A DNA stretch of 64,000 nt from Clostridium sp. AM49-4BH (GTDB taxonomy: Bacteria; Bacillota; Clostridia; Lachnospirales; Lachnospiraceae). Below are positions 8,111-16,335 of this stretch, piece by piece. The position numbers and the translations under genes were made by a program. The stretch lies in assembly GCF_003478335.1 (NCBI RefSeq), contig NZ_QUFB01000007.1, positions 24,941 through 88,940 on the forward strand. Direction: 5' to 3'. Below the pieces are notes generated by a model. The model made no database searches, was not told the origin of the DNA, and saw nothing but the letters and a program-made list of their open reading frames with translations. Positions within the stretch are counted from its first letter, which is position 1, and every line of letters starts with the position of its first letter.

Positions 8111-9997
8111 ATGCTTTACCAGGGAAATATTCGAGACTATCTAAGTAAGCAGCCATTGCTGTTTGACGGTGCAATGGGAACTTACCTTGCAGATAAATAT
8201 ATACAATTTGGTGGGGAATCCTGCGAAAAATGGAATCTTCGCTATCCGGAGCGTATTAAACAGATACACAAAGAGTATATTGATGCCGGAGCAGTGGCGA
8301 TCAAAACAAACACATTTGCGACAAATGCAGGAGATCATTTTACGGCAGAAGAGGTTGGAAAGGTTATAGCAGCCGGCACGCAGATTGCACGGGAGGCAAT
8401 CGAGGAATCTGCAGGAGAGCAGATATTATTTGGTGATATTGGTCCTGTTTTGATCGGTGATGAGAATGATGCGGCAGAACGTTATCGCCTTCCGGTGGAC
8501 TGCTTTTTGGAGCAGGGTGTGCGTCATTTTTTGTTTGAGACATTAGACAACATAGAAGGATTGGATGAAATTACCGAGTATATTAAGCAGAAGCAGCCGG
8601 AAGCATTTATTATTGTTTCATTTGCAGTATCACCGGAGGGCCTAACCCGAAGTGGATGCTATGGGCGTAGTTTATATCAAAAGATGATGAATGTATCGTC
8701 GATCGATGCACTTGGCTTTAATTGTATTTCCGGTCCTAAGCATTTGCTGGATCTCATGTATAAATTGTCAAGAGAAAAGAATACAAAATATATCTCGATC
8801 ATGCCAAATGCCGGTTATCCTGCCGTACTGGATAATAGAACGTATTACGAGGCACATCATTATTATTATGCAAAAGAGATGTACCAGATCGCAAAGCAGG
8901 GGGCGTCTATCATAGGAGGCTGTTGCGGTACCGATCCAAGCTTTATCTCGGAAATAGCTAAGACGTTACAGCAGTCGCCGCTCCCCGGAAGAAAAACATA
9001 TAGTGCGGATGGTTCGGGACGGTCCGTCCACTCTGTTGTGGAGAACCGGCAAACGGAACAATCAATCTCTGTTGCAAATGATGGACAGGAAGTGAAAAAC
9101 TATGCCGGAAAGGACAATCTGCGCAATACCTTTGCAGCAAAATTGGCATGTGGCGAGAAGGTTTTGGTCGTAGAACTGGATCCTCCTGTAACGCCGGAGA
9201 TCGATTTCTTCATGGAAGGAGCAGCCAAGTACCAGCAGGCAGGCGTTGATGCCATTGATATTGCCGACTGCCCGGTGGCAAAGGCACGCATTGACAGTAG
9301 TATATTGGCATGCAAAGTCATGCGCGAACTTGGTCTGACAGCAATTCCGCATATGACCTGTCGTGATCGTAATATTAATGCAACGAAGGCATTGTTGCTG
9401 GGATTAAATGTGGAGGGTGTTAACAACGTACTTACCGTGACCGGAGATCCGGTGCCGGCAGCAGAGCGAGGCTTGGTAAAAACAATGTTTAGCTATAATT
9501 CAGCGGTGCTTGCAAATCATATCCGTACCCTGAATGAGCAGATTTTTCAGAACAATCCGTTTATGATCAGTGGAGCATTAAATGTAAATGCAGTTAATTT
9601 TGACAGTCAGATCATCCATGCTAAGCGTAAGATCAGCCAGGGAATCGATGTATTATTTACGCAGCCGGTACTTACGGAAAGAGCATTAAATAACCTCAAG
9701 CGTGCCAGAGAGGAATTAGATGTTAAGATCTTAGGCGGGATTATGCCGGTAGTCAGCTATCGGAATGCCTGCTTTATGAATAGTGAAATGGCAGGAATTG
9801 ATGTCGATCCGCGTATTATAGAAATGTATCAGGACAAAGATCGGGCACAGGGAGAGGAACTGGCAGAGCAGATATCTGCTCAGGTTGCACAGGAAATTGC
9901 CCCATATGTGGATGGTTTTTATCTGATCACACCATTTAAGAGAGTCGAGCTTATATTGCGGATCATTAAACAGATCCGAGGGCTGTTGGATCGCTAA
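8111..9997 (+). CDS. yitJ: homocysteine S-methyltransferase / methylenetetrahydrofolate reductase fusion
   Basis: 628 residues in two parts, as in Bacillus YitJ. Residues 1-290 form a homocysteine S-methyltransferase domain (start LLFDGAMGTYLA; zinc-ligand Cys in GFNCISGP and IIGGCCGT). A linker follows (about 290-340), then a MetF-type flavoprotein barrel (VVELDPP near 353, TVTGDP near 445) that reduces 5,10-methylene-THF to 5-methyl-THF. The pairing supplies a methyl donor and transfers it to homocysteine. The MTHFR part probably also feeds the B12-dependent MetH encoded at 48673. GGAGG (8100-8104) precedes the ATG. Confidence 0.9.
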   Translation: MLYQGNIRDYLSKQPLLFDGAMGTYLADKYIQFGGESCEKWNLRYPERIKQIHKEYIDAGAVAIKTNTFATNAGDHFTAEEVGKVIAAGTQIAREAIEESAGEQILFGDIGPVLIGDENDAAERYRLPVDCFLEQGVRHFLFETLDNIEGLDEITEYIKQKQPEAFIIVSFAVSPEGLTRSGCYGRSLYQKMMNVSSIDALGFNCISGPKHLLDLMYKLSREKNTKYISIMPNAGYPAVLDNRTYYEAHHYYYAKEMYQIAKQGASIIGGCCGTDPSFISEIAKTLQQSPLPGRKTYSADGSGRSVHSVVENRQTEQSISVANDGQEVKNYAGKDNLRNTFAAKLACGEKVLVVELDPPVTPEIDFFMEGAAKYQQAGVDAIDIADCPVAKARIDSSILACKVMRELGLTAIPHMTCRDRNINATKALLLGLNVEGVNNVLTVTGDPVPAAERGLVKTMFSYNSAVLANHIRTLNEQIFQNNPFMISGALNVNAVNFDSQIIHAKRKISQGIDVLFTQPVLTERALNNLKRAREELDVKILGGIMPVVSYRNACFMNSEMAGIDVDPRIIEMYQDKDRAQGEELAEQISAQVAQEIAPYVDGFYLITPFKRVELILRIIKQIRGLLDR

Positions 9998-10043
9998 GGA
10001 TCGGTACAAATGGCTGAAAAAGGCTTAAATTCCCGAAAAAGGC

Positions 10044-10071
10044 TTGCAAATTTACATAGTTCCTGTAAAAT
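10044..10071 (+). promoter_or_regulatory. promoter of the ABC-F gene
   Basis: TTGCAA (10044-10049), 16 bases, then TAAAAT (10066-10071). A short direct repeat, CGAAAAAGGCTT-like, lies just upstream (10015-10045). Confidence 0.5.
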
Positions 10072-10122
10072 AGTAGCGTTGCATATTAAGAGTATGTGAA
10101 CTGAGAAAGGAAAGAGATAATT

Positions 10123-11754
10123 ATGATACAGGCAAGTAACGTGACATTGCGTCTGGGCAAGAAAGCCCTGTTTGAGGATGTAAATATTAAATTTACAGAA
10201 GGAAATTGTTATGGATTGATCGGTGCAAATGGTGCCGGCAAATCTACATTTTTAAAAATACTTACCGGAGAGATCGAACCAAGTAAAGGAGACATCATTA
10301 TTACTCCTGGTCAGCGACTTTCTTTCTTGAAGCAGGATCATTTCCAGTATGATGAGTTTGTTGCACTTGATACTGTTATAATGGGTAACGAACGCTTATA
10401 CGACATCATGAAAGAAAAAGATGCGATTTATGCAAAAGAAGATTTCACAGAAGAAGATGGTATCCGTGCCAGTGAATTAGAAGCAGAATTTGCGGAAATG
10501 GACGGATGGGAAGCAGAATCAGATGCTGCGACTTTGCTAAATGGTCTTGGAATCGCACCGGAACTTCATTATAAAAAGATGAGTGAGATCGCAGCCAGCG
10601 ACAAGGTAAAGATCCTGCTTGCGCAGGCGTTATTTGGTAACCCGGATATCTTATTGCTGGATGAGCCGACCAACCACTTGGACTTAGATGCGATCCGTTG
10701 GTTGGAAGACTTCCTGATCGATTTTGACAATACGGTTATCGTGGTATCCCATGACCGATATTTCTTAAATAAAGTCTGCACACATATTGCCGACATTGAT
10801 TATGCGAAAATACAGCTATATGCCGGTAACTATGACTTTTGGTATGAGTCAAGTCAGTTGATGATCAAGCAGATGAAAGAAGCCAACAAAAAGAAAGAAG
10901 AGAAGATCAAAGAGCTGCAGGAATTTATTCAGCGATTCAGTGCGAACGCTTCCAAATCCAAGCAGGCAACTTCTCGTAAAAAGGCATTGGAAAAGATCGA
11001 GCTTGATGACATGAAGCCATCCAGCAGAAAATATCCATATATTGATTTCCGTCCGGAACGAGAGATTGGTAATGAAGTACTTACCGTAGAACATTTGTCT
11101 AAGACTATTGATGGTGTTAAAGTTTTAGATGACATTTCTTTCATCATCAACCGCGAAGATAAGGTTGCTTTTGTAGGAAGCAACACGATCGCCACAACTA
11201 CGTTGTTCCAGATCTTAGCAGGAGAGTTGGAACCGGACGAGGGAAGTTATAAGTGGGGTGTTACGACAAGCCAGTCTTATTTCCCAAAAGACAATACTGA
11301 GTTGTTCTCCGGGGACGAGACGATCGTTGACTGGTTAATGCCATTTTCACCGGAAAAGGATCCAACCTATGTACGTGGTTTCCTCGGACGTATGTTATTC
11401 CCGGGCGAAGATGGTGTCAAAAAGGTTAACGTATTATCCGGTGGAGAGCGTGTTCGCGTTATGCTGTCTAAAATGATGATCTTGGCATCCAATGTTTTGA
11501 TCATTGATGAGCCGACAGCGCATTTGGATATGGAATCGATCACCGCATTGAATAATGGATTGATCAAATTCCCGGGAGTAATTCTCTTTACATCTCAGGA
11601 TCATCAGTTTATTCAGACAATTGCAAATCGTATTATGGAAATCACACCGGGTGGATTGATCGACAAGATTTCAACATACGATGAATATCTGGAAAATGAT
11701 GAGATGGCAAGAAAACGTCAGATCTTGTCAGTACAGGCAGAAGAAGAGGATTAA
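10123..11754 (+). CDS. ABC-F ATPase (YbiT/YkpA-like), second P-loop degenerate
   Basis: 543 residues with two ABC nucleotide-binding domains and no membrane segments. ABC-F proteins act on the ribosome in translation or antibiotic protection. The first domain has Walker A GANGAGKST (about 36-44) and LLLDEPTNHLD; its signature is the divergent ASDKVKILLAQ form known in this subfamily. A charged linker follows (about 245-290). The second domain keeps LSGGERVRVML and a Walker B, but its Walker A reads GSNTIATTTLF: Thr358 stands where the ATP-binding Lys is expected (AAG or AAA changed to ACA). YbiT-type proteins already have an odd second P-loop (IAKT), but they retain Lys. It has its own promoter upstream and terminator downstream. 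Confidence 0.85.
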   Translation: MIQASNVTLRLGKKALFEDVNIKFTEGNCYGLIGANGAGKSTFLKILTGEIEPSKGDIIITPGQRLSFLKQDHFQYDEFVALDTVIMGNERLYDIMKEKDAIYAKEDFTEEDGIRASELEAEFAEMDGWEAESDAATLLNGLGIAPELHYKKMSEIAASDKVKILLAQALFGNPDILLLDEPTNHLDLDAIRWLEDFLIDFDNTVIVVSHDRYFLNKVCTHIADIDYAKIQLYAGNYDFWYESSQLMIKQMKEANKKKEEKIKELQEFIQRFSANASKSKQATSRKKALEKIELDDMKPSSRKYPYIDFRPEREIGNEVLTVEHLSKTIDGVKVLDDISFIINREDKVAFVGSNTIATTTLFQILAGELEPDEGSYKWGVTTSQSYFPKDNTELFSGDETIVDWLMPFSPEKDPTYVRGFLGRMLFPGEDGVKKVNVLSGGERVRVMLSKMMILASNVLIIDEPTAHLDMESITALNNGLIKFPGVILFTSQDHQFIQTIANRIMEITPGGLIDKISTYDEYLENDEMARKRQILSVQAEEED

Positions 11755-11804
11755 TATACAGCAGAAGCTATAAACCAGATTGTATAAATATAAGAAATTA
11801 GTGT

Positions 11805-11853
11805 GCCCCATGGAGTTCCACGCTTATGTAGGATTCCATGGGGCGTTTTGTTT
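11805..11853 (+). terminator. Rho-independent terminator after ABC-F gene
   Basis: Stem GCCCCATGGA (11805-11814) pairs with TTCCATGGGGC (11834-11844) and is followed by GTTTTGTTT. It lies 50 bases after the ABC-F stop codon. Confidence 0.85.
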
Positions 11854-11904
11854 GAATAAATACTGCTTAGGTTACGGAATAGATGGTTAATAGTTTATTC
11901 CTGC

Positions 11905-11938
11905 AAAAAATAAACCTTAGAAATACATCTCTAAGGTT
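11905..11938 (-). terminator. terminator of first tRNA-Gln
   Basis: Minus-strand stem AACCTTAGA / TCTAAGGTT (11938-11930 and 11921-11913) followed by a T run (11910-11905). It is 14 bases past the tRNA 3' end. Confidence 0.8.
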
Positions 11939-11951
11939 AAAAAAAGAAAAA

Positions 11952-12023
11952 CTGGGCTACAAGGATTCGAACCTTGAAATGCTGGAGTCAGAGTCCAGTG
12001 CCTTACCATTTGGCGATAGCCCA
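11952..12023 (-). tRNA. tRNA-Gln (anticodon CTG)
   Basis: Reading the minus strand, the acceptor arms TGGGCTA (12023-12017) and TAGCCCA (11959-11953) pair perfectly. The anticodon loop is CTCTGAC between CTGGA and TCCAG, giving anticodon CTG. A T-arm with GGTTCGAATCC is present. It is 72 bases, with discriminator G and no encoded CCA. It has its own promoter and terminator. The gene is identical to the copy at 13530-13601. Confidence 0.95.
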
Positions 12024-12087
12024 TCATATGTCTTGAAGTATACAACTTACAATGTTTTGTGTAAGCCTTTTGCTCAAGCACTTGTTT

Positions 12088-12116
12088 ATTATATAACACT
12101 GGAAACGAAAAAGCAA
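12088..12116 (-). promoter_or_regulatory. promoter of first tRNA-Gln
   Basis: Minus strand TTGCTT (12116-12111), 17 bases, TATAAT (12093-12088). The second tRNA-Gln copy has the same elements at the same spacing, which strengthens the call. Confidence 0.8.
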
Positions 12117-12152
12117 GTCTTTTTTTTAGAATATTCAGCGAGCTAGCCTTCC

Positions 12153-12196
12153 AACGCCAAATGACCGGGCTATCTATCATCTGTTCATTTGGTGTT
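12153..12196 (-). repeat. inverted repeat at the 3' end of the Rpn-type gene
   Basis: AACGCCAAATGA (12153-12164) and TCATTTGGTGTT (12185-12196) pair in 11 of 12 positions and include the stop codon of the nuclease gene. It may act as a weak terminator (no adjacent T run) or mark the edge of a mobile segment. Confidence 0.45.
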
Positions 12197-13258
12197 ATAT
12201 ATTCTGTTGGCTTCCTCTTCGCTAATTGAAAAAGTCTTCTGCAATTCTGATAATATCGTTTCTTTCGGTATCTTCATATTCCTCAACATGGCTACCGTCT
12301 GCTCTATAGTTTCCTCACGGCCTTTTGTATGACCTTCTTCACGACCCTCCGCACGGCCTTCCTCTCGGCTCTCTGCTTTAAGATCCTCAATTGCTTTGCA
12401 CATATCCACTTTCCCCCTGTCTTGTCTAAATTCCAATCCTATCCCTGCAACCGTATTGATCACATTAGCTGCTGACAGATCAAGACGATGCATCCGTTCA
12501 TTTTGCGTTATATATTCTGTCAGCTTCTGAGCGTCCACAGAATATTTTATCGTCTGCAGTACCTCACGCAAACTTGTGTGAAACTTCTCAAAATCATCTT
12601 CTGATAGCGTCATTGGTTGAATTAATTGTACTCTGTAGTCAGGAACAAAGTCAAGTAATTTACTGTCATTAATGCTGTACATTTCCCTCAGCGAAAGCGG
12701 TCCATCCCATGGTTCTGTCCCGAAATATAATGTCAAAGTAATAACAGGCAGTATCTTATCTGTCCTTAAAAATCCCGACAAAAACTCTCCGTTATTTCGC
12801 ATAGTTCCACTGGAAAACCTCTTATTTCTTCGATTATCTGCTGCAATCATAGCAACCTGTTTATCATACTGCAGCGCATCATATACCATGTTACGCACCG
12901 GCATTGCATAATGCACCTCCATCTGATTCTCAACCCCTAATATCACATAGTTTGCATAAGAGTCCTGCATCATTGCTGCAAATTTCAACAGATCGCGGTG
13001 TTTCTGCGCTGAATGACTGCCATCCGTTTTACGCTTGGAATGTTTATGCATTTGAGATCTTTTTATGCTAACTTCCACTTCTCTTGACAATTCCTGTCCT
13101 TTTATTGCCACCGGCAATGTAACCAATTCCGTAACATCCTTCTCTGTGAGATTCTCCGGCTTTATCTTTTGTTCTCCATCATAAAGAAAAAAATTAAAGA
13201 CATCCGCAAAAATCTCCGGGTTTCCTATGTATTCTTTAATGATTGTATCTTTAATAAT
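12185..13258 (-). CDS. Rpn-family PD-(D/E)XK nuclease / putative transposase, start codon missing
   Basis: Matches the Rpn recombination-promoting nuclease / PD-(D/E)XK putative transposase group common in Clostridia. A conserved N-terminal part reads EYIGNPEIFADVFN and DGEQKIKPENL. The C-terminal half contains a charged repeat, EGRAEGREEGHTKGREE, and an EAxRIY tail. The family N terminus lies upstream of the first TTG (13126) and stays open to about 13258, but no ATG, GTG or TTG precedes it before an in-frame stop. Only ATT codons follow the purine-rich GGGGGAG. Either a rare ATT start is used or the start has been lost. It lies between two identical tRNA-Gln genes. Confidence 0.65.
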   Translation of the reverse strand: MIKDTIIKEYIGNPEIFADVFNFFLYDGEQKIKPENLTEKDVTELVTLPVAIKGQELSREVEVSIKRSQMHKHSKRKTDGSHSAQKHRDLLKFAAMMQDSYANYVILGVENQMEVHYAMPVRNMVYDALQYDKQVAMIAADNRRNKRFSSGTMRNNGEFLSGFLRTDKILPVITLTLYFGTEPWDGPLSLREMYSINDSKLLDFVPDYRVQLIQPMTLSEDDFEKFHTSLREVLQTIKYSVDAQKLTEYITQNERMHRLDLSAANVINTVAGIGLEFRQDRGKVDMCKAIEDLKAESREEGRAEGREEGHTKGREETIEQTVAMLRNMKIPKETILSELQKTFSISEEEANRIYNTK

Positions 13259-13481
13259 ATCTCCCCCTATCCCTGCTGTATCATCAAATGTTGCTTATAT
13301 GAGTTTTACTATAATACATTTTCTCGGTTGTTTCAATATTTTATATCATTCGTCATAATAAACATGGCATTTATTAAAAAAAACCACTTCTAAAGAGTTA
13401 TATATTCAAAATCTATGTAGCTTGTGATTAAACCGGGACATCTCAGACATCTCTTCGGGCATGTATTCATCAGAGACGTAA

Positions 13482-13517
13482 CAAAAAAATAAAACCCTAG
13501 ATAACTATCTAAGGTTT
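13482..13517 (-). terminator. terminator of second tRNA-Gln
   Basis: Minus-strand stem AAACCTTAGA / TCTAGGGTTT (13517-13508 and 13501-13492, one mismatch) followed by a T run (13489-13483). It is the counterpart of the terminator at 11905-11938. Confidence 0.75.
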
Positions 13518-13529
13518 AAAAATAAAAAA

Positions 13530-13601
13530 CTGGGCTACAAGGATTCGAACCTTGAAATGCTGGAGTCAGAGTCCAGTGCCTTACCATTTGGCGATAGCCC
13601 A
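13530..13601 (-). tRNA. tRNA-Gln (anticodon CTG), second copy
   Basis: Identical over all 72 bases to the tRNA at 11952-12023: same acceptor stem, CTG anticodon loop and T-arm, and no encoded CCA. Flanking promoter, leader and terminator are similar but diverged, showing an old segmental duplication kept functional. Confidence 0.95.
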
Positions 13602-13665
13602 TCATATGCCTCAAAGCATGCCATTTACAATGTTTCATGTAAATATTTCGCTCAAGCACTCAGCT

Positions 13666-13694
13666 ATTATATAATAATATTTTCCAAAAAGCAA
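13666..13694 (-). promoter_or_regulatory. promoter of second tRNA-Gln
   Basis: Minus strand TTGCTT (13694-13689), 17 bases, TATAAT (13671-13666), matching the first copy. Confidence 0.8.
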
Positions 13695-13706
13695 GCCCTT
13701 TTTTAT

Positions 13707-13773
13707 AAAAACTTTTTCAAAAAGCAAATACCTTTTTAAAAAGCACATAACTTTTCATTTTGAAAAAGTTTTT
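13707..13773. repeat. perfect 16-bp inverted repeat
   Basis: AAAAACTTTTTCAAAA (13707-13722) and its exact complement TTTTGAAAAAGTTTTT (13758-13773) are separated by 35 bases, between the divergent tRNA and GH13 genes. It could terminate stray transcripts in both directions or be a small mobile-element remnant. Confidence 0.6.
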
Positions 13774-13847
13774 ACAGATGGAAAGTTTTATGGCATTCTT
13801 GCAAATAGTTGAATTTGATCGATGAAGTACACATCTTGCATATTACC

Positions 13848-13877
13848 TTTACACCAATGTTAAAAATGTAGTAAAAT
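13848..13877 (+). promoter_or_regulatory. promoter of the GH13-like gene
   Basis: TTTACA (13848-13853), 18 bases, TAAAAT (13872-13877). The leader to the ATG at 13925 is about 40 bases. Confidence 0.5.
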
Positions 13878-13924
13878 AGAAATAGTGACTAGACCATAGG
13901 GTCAAAAATGATTGGAGTAACAGT

Positions 13925-15793
13925 ATGACAAAAAATCAATTTACAATACAGCCGGGCAATGCACTGCCGCTTGGCGTGACAAAGGTGGCAGATGGTGTTC
14001 AATTCGCCATATATTTGCCGGACAAGAGAGAATGTTACCTAAAGCTATTTCGTAAAGGACATCAGACAGAGCAGTATCGGATACCGCTTACGGATGAATA
14101 TCGCATGGGAAGCGTATATTTCGTACACCTGCGTTCCAAAAATACGACAAGTGCCTTTGATATAGCCGAAGAATTATCCGATAAGTACGAATACGTATAC
14201 GAAGCAGACGGGGAAGATATTGTGGATCCCTATGCGGCAGGAATATCCGGTCGTGACCGTTGGAATCGTACAGATAAAATGCCCGTCAGAGGTCGTATCT
14301 GTTTGAAAGAATTTGACTGGGAAGGAGATTACATTCTGCGCAAGCCCTTTCATGAGCTGGTTTTATATCAATTACATGTAAGAGGATTTACAAAACATGC
14401 CTCCTCCGGCGTGAGCAAGCTGGGCACTTTCGCAGGTCTGCAGGACAAGATACCATATATGAAAGATCTTGGGATCAATGGCGTACTCTTGCTTCCGGTA
14501 TATGATTTTGAAGAAAAGCAGGGTGATAAAGTAAATTATTGGGGATACGGTGTAAGTGATACGTATTATTTTGCACCAAAAGCAGCCTATAGCAGCGGAG
14601 AAAATGCAGATGAAGAATTCAAAGAAACGATCAAAAAGCTTCATCGCAACGGAATGGAAGTTATTTTGGACTTCTATTTTGCACCCGGCACCAATCTCAA
14701 CTTAATGACAGATTGTTTGCGGCATTGGGTATTAAACTACCATGTGGATGGTTTTCGGGTCAACACAGAAGTCATGCCATCGCTTACATTAGCATCAGAT
14801 CCGATTTTATCCGGTGTCAAGCTGTTTTCTTCTTATTGGGATGAAGAAATGCTATCCGGCGCCGGTATTCATCAGGCGGATAACTGTCTGGCAGAATATA
14901 ACGAAGGCTTTATGAACGATGCCCGACGTTTCTTAAAAAGTGATGAGGGACAGGCAGAAGCGTTTTATAAAAGATTTTACCGCCATCCGGATAAAGTGGG
15001 CGTTATCAACTTTATGACTCATGTAAACGGATTTACGATGATGGACCTGGTGTCCTATGATATCAAACATAACGAATCAAACGGAGAACGAAATGCCGAC
15101 GGAACGGAGTACAATTATAGCTGGAACTGTGGCGTGGAAGGAAAAACCCGCAAAAAGGCTGTACTGGAGCAACGGAAACGTCAGATCCGCAACGCATTTT
15201 TGATGCTGTTATTTAGTCAGGGAACGCCGATGATCCTTGCAGGCGATGAATTTGGCAATAGTCAGGAAGGCAATAACAATCCGTATTGTCACGATGATGC
15301 GGTAACTTGGCTCAATTGGAAACCAACCAAGACAGGGGAGCAGATCCGCAACTATGTGAAACAGTTGATCGCATTTCGTACAGAGCATCCGGTGCTTCAT
15401 CAAGCGAAAGCATTATGTATGCAGGATACGTTATCCTGTGGTCTGCCCGGCATATCGGCGCATGGAGTGCAAACGTGGCGTCCGGACTTTTCCAATTACA
15501 GCCGCATATTGGGTGTGCTGTTAGCCGGCGATTATGCGCAGAAACCGGATGGAACTTCCGATGATTCTATATACATCATTTTTAATATGTATTGGGAGAC
15601 AAAGTCCTTTGATCTGCCAACGCTGCCGGCAGGCAAAGAATGGCATGCTGCCATCGAGACATTTGATGAAACATTTCACGTGTTGCCGCAGACTGCCGTT
15701 AAGCAGACCAAGAGAAGCAAGAATACAAAACTGGGCAAGCAGCGTGCAACCATAGTTCCACCGCGTTCTATTGTTGTATTTGTCAGCCGCTAG
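13925..15793 (+). CDS. GH13 debranching-enzyme-like pseudoenzyme (catalytic residues lost)
   Basis: 622 residues aligned by eye over their full length with GlgX/isoamylase-type glycogen debranching enzymes. A CBM48-like N-terminal domain (about 10-115) is followed by the GH13 barrel, with strongly conserved blocks such as LVLYQLHVRGFT, HNESNGERNADGT and SQGTPMILAGDEFGNSQ. All three catalytic positions are changed. The nucleophile Asp in VDGFRFD is Asn280 (VDGFRVN). The acid/base Glu in LIAEPWD is Ser303 (LFSSYWD). The stabilising Asp in the HDGFT motif is Asn368, and its neighbouring His is Val367. The region I VYNH is YFAPG. Hydrolysis is therefore not expected. The reading frame is intact, so the protein is probably kept as a glucan-binding or regulatory protein, but that role is inferred. 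Confidence 0.8.
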   Translation: MTKNQFTIQPGNALPLGVTKVADGVQFAIYLPDKRECYLKLFRKGHQTEQYRIPLTDEYRMGSVYFVHLRSKNTTSAFDIAEELSDKYEYVYEADGEDIVDPYAAGISGRDRWNRTDKMPVRGRICLKEFDWEGDYILRKPFHELVLYQLHVRGFTKHASSGVSKLGTFAGLQDKIPYMKDLGINGVLLLPVYDFEEKQGDKVNYWGYGVSDTYYFAPKAAYSSGENADEEFKETIKKLHRNGMEVILDFYFAPGTNLNLMTDCLRHWVLNYHVDGFRVNTEVMPSLTLASDPILSGVKLFSSYWDEEMLSGAGIHQADNCLAEYNEGFMNDARRFLKSDEGQAEAFYKRFYRHPDKVGVINFMTHVNGFTMMDLVSYDIKHNESNGERNADGTEYNYSWNCGVEGKTRKKAVLEQRKRQIRNAFLMLLFSQGTPMILAGDEFGNSQEGNNNPYCHDDAVTWLNWKPTKTGEQIRNYVKQLIAFRTEHPVLHQAKALCMQDTLSCGLPGISAHGVQTWRPDFSNYSRILGVLLAGDYAQKPDGTSDDSIYIIFNMYWETKSFDLPTLPAGKEWHAAIETFDETFHVLPQTAVKQTKRSKNTKLGKQRATIVPPRSIVVFVSR

Positions 15794-15830
15794 CAGATAT
15801 ATGCGACCGGTAGCCGTCGCAAGCAAAATA

Positions 15831-15935
15831 GCAGACACAAGAGCGGAGAAAAGCTCTTTATAAGCAAAAAAGCAGACACAAGAGCGGAGAAAAGCTCTTT
15901 GTAAGCAAAAAAAAGCAGACACAGGAGCGAAGAAC
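15831..15935 (+). repeat. tandem repeats of a terminator-like unit
   Basis: Two near-identical units of 41 and 43 bases (15831-15871, 15872-15914), starting GCAGACACAAGAGCGGAG, plus a partial third copy (from 15915). Each full unit carries the small hairpin AGAGC / GCTCT. The third copy forms one arm of the terminator of the minus-strand Cys-rich gene, so the repeat looks like duplication of a terminator arm. Confidence 0.7.
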
Positions 15936-15968
15936 CGCGCCCCTGCATCCGCATGAGGGAGTGTCTGC
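15907..15968 (-). terminator. terminator of the Cys-rich small gene
   Basis: On the minus strand GCAGACAC (15968-15961) pairs with GTGTCTGC (15922-15915), with further pairing inside (CCCT / AGGGG), followed by eight T (15914-15907). Confidence 0.85.
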
Positions 15969-15989
15969 AGACGCAGATCAGAAATACAA

Positions 15990-16184
15990 TTAGAAATCGT
16001 GATTTTTCATGATTTCTGAGTAAAGATCAAGATCACAGACATTTGGCTCTGTGTAATGCGTGCAGTTAGCGCAAGATACGCTCTCTGCAGTGGAGTTAGA
16101 GCATCCGCATTTGCCTGTTTCGCAAGGGCAATACTGCGTACAATGTTCTGCAACTTCTTTCATGGTTTTTGCATCTTTTTTCAT
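15990..16184 (-). CDS. small cysteine-rich protein
   Basis: 64 residues with nine Cys, including CTQYCPCETGKCGC and CANC, and no signal peptide or membrane segment. The spacing suggests metal binding (zinc or Fe-S). A strong ribosome site (AAGGAGG on the minus strand at about 16197-16191) and a strong terminator support it as a real, separately transcribed gene. I recognise the general look of short Clostridia Cys-rich proteins but no named family or function. Confidence 0.65.
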   Translation of the reverse strand: MKKDAKTMKEVAEHCTQYCPCETGKCGCSNSTAESVSCANCTHYTEPNVCDLDLYSEIMKNHDF

Positions 16185-16202
16185 GATCGTGCCTCCTTAT
16201 CT

Positions 16203-16238
16203 GCGCTGTCTGAAGTAGGCAGCCGATGCTGACAGCGC
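16203..16238 (-). promoter_or_regulatory. inverted repeat upstream of the Cys-rich gene
   Basis: GCGCTGTC (16203-16210) pairs perfectly with GACAGCGC (16231-16238). It lies just before the ribosome site of the minus-strand Cys-rich gene, so it may be an operator or a leader hairpin. Confidence 0.4.
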
Positions 16239-16335
16239 AAGTGCACGCGGCTGTAATCTATAGGAAGACAAACTCTCTGCATCCAAACAGCAGAAAATTT
16301 GTCGTGCAATTAGTATGCACAGAAAGCAGGATTTT

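Noticed and set aside
11952..13601. tRNA-Gln pair as attachment sites of an integrated element
   Set aside because: Both copies have complete promoters and terminators and no integrase lies between them; a segmental duplication explains them better.
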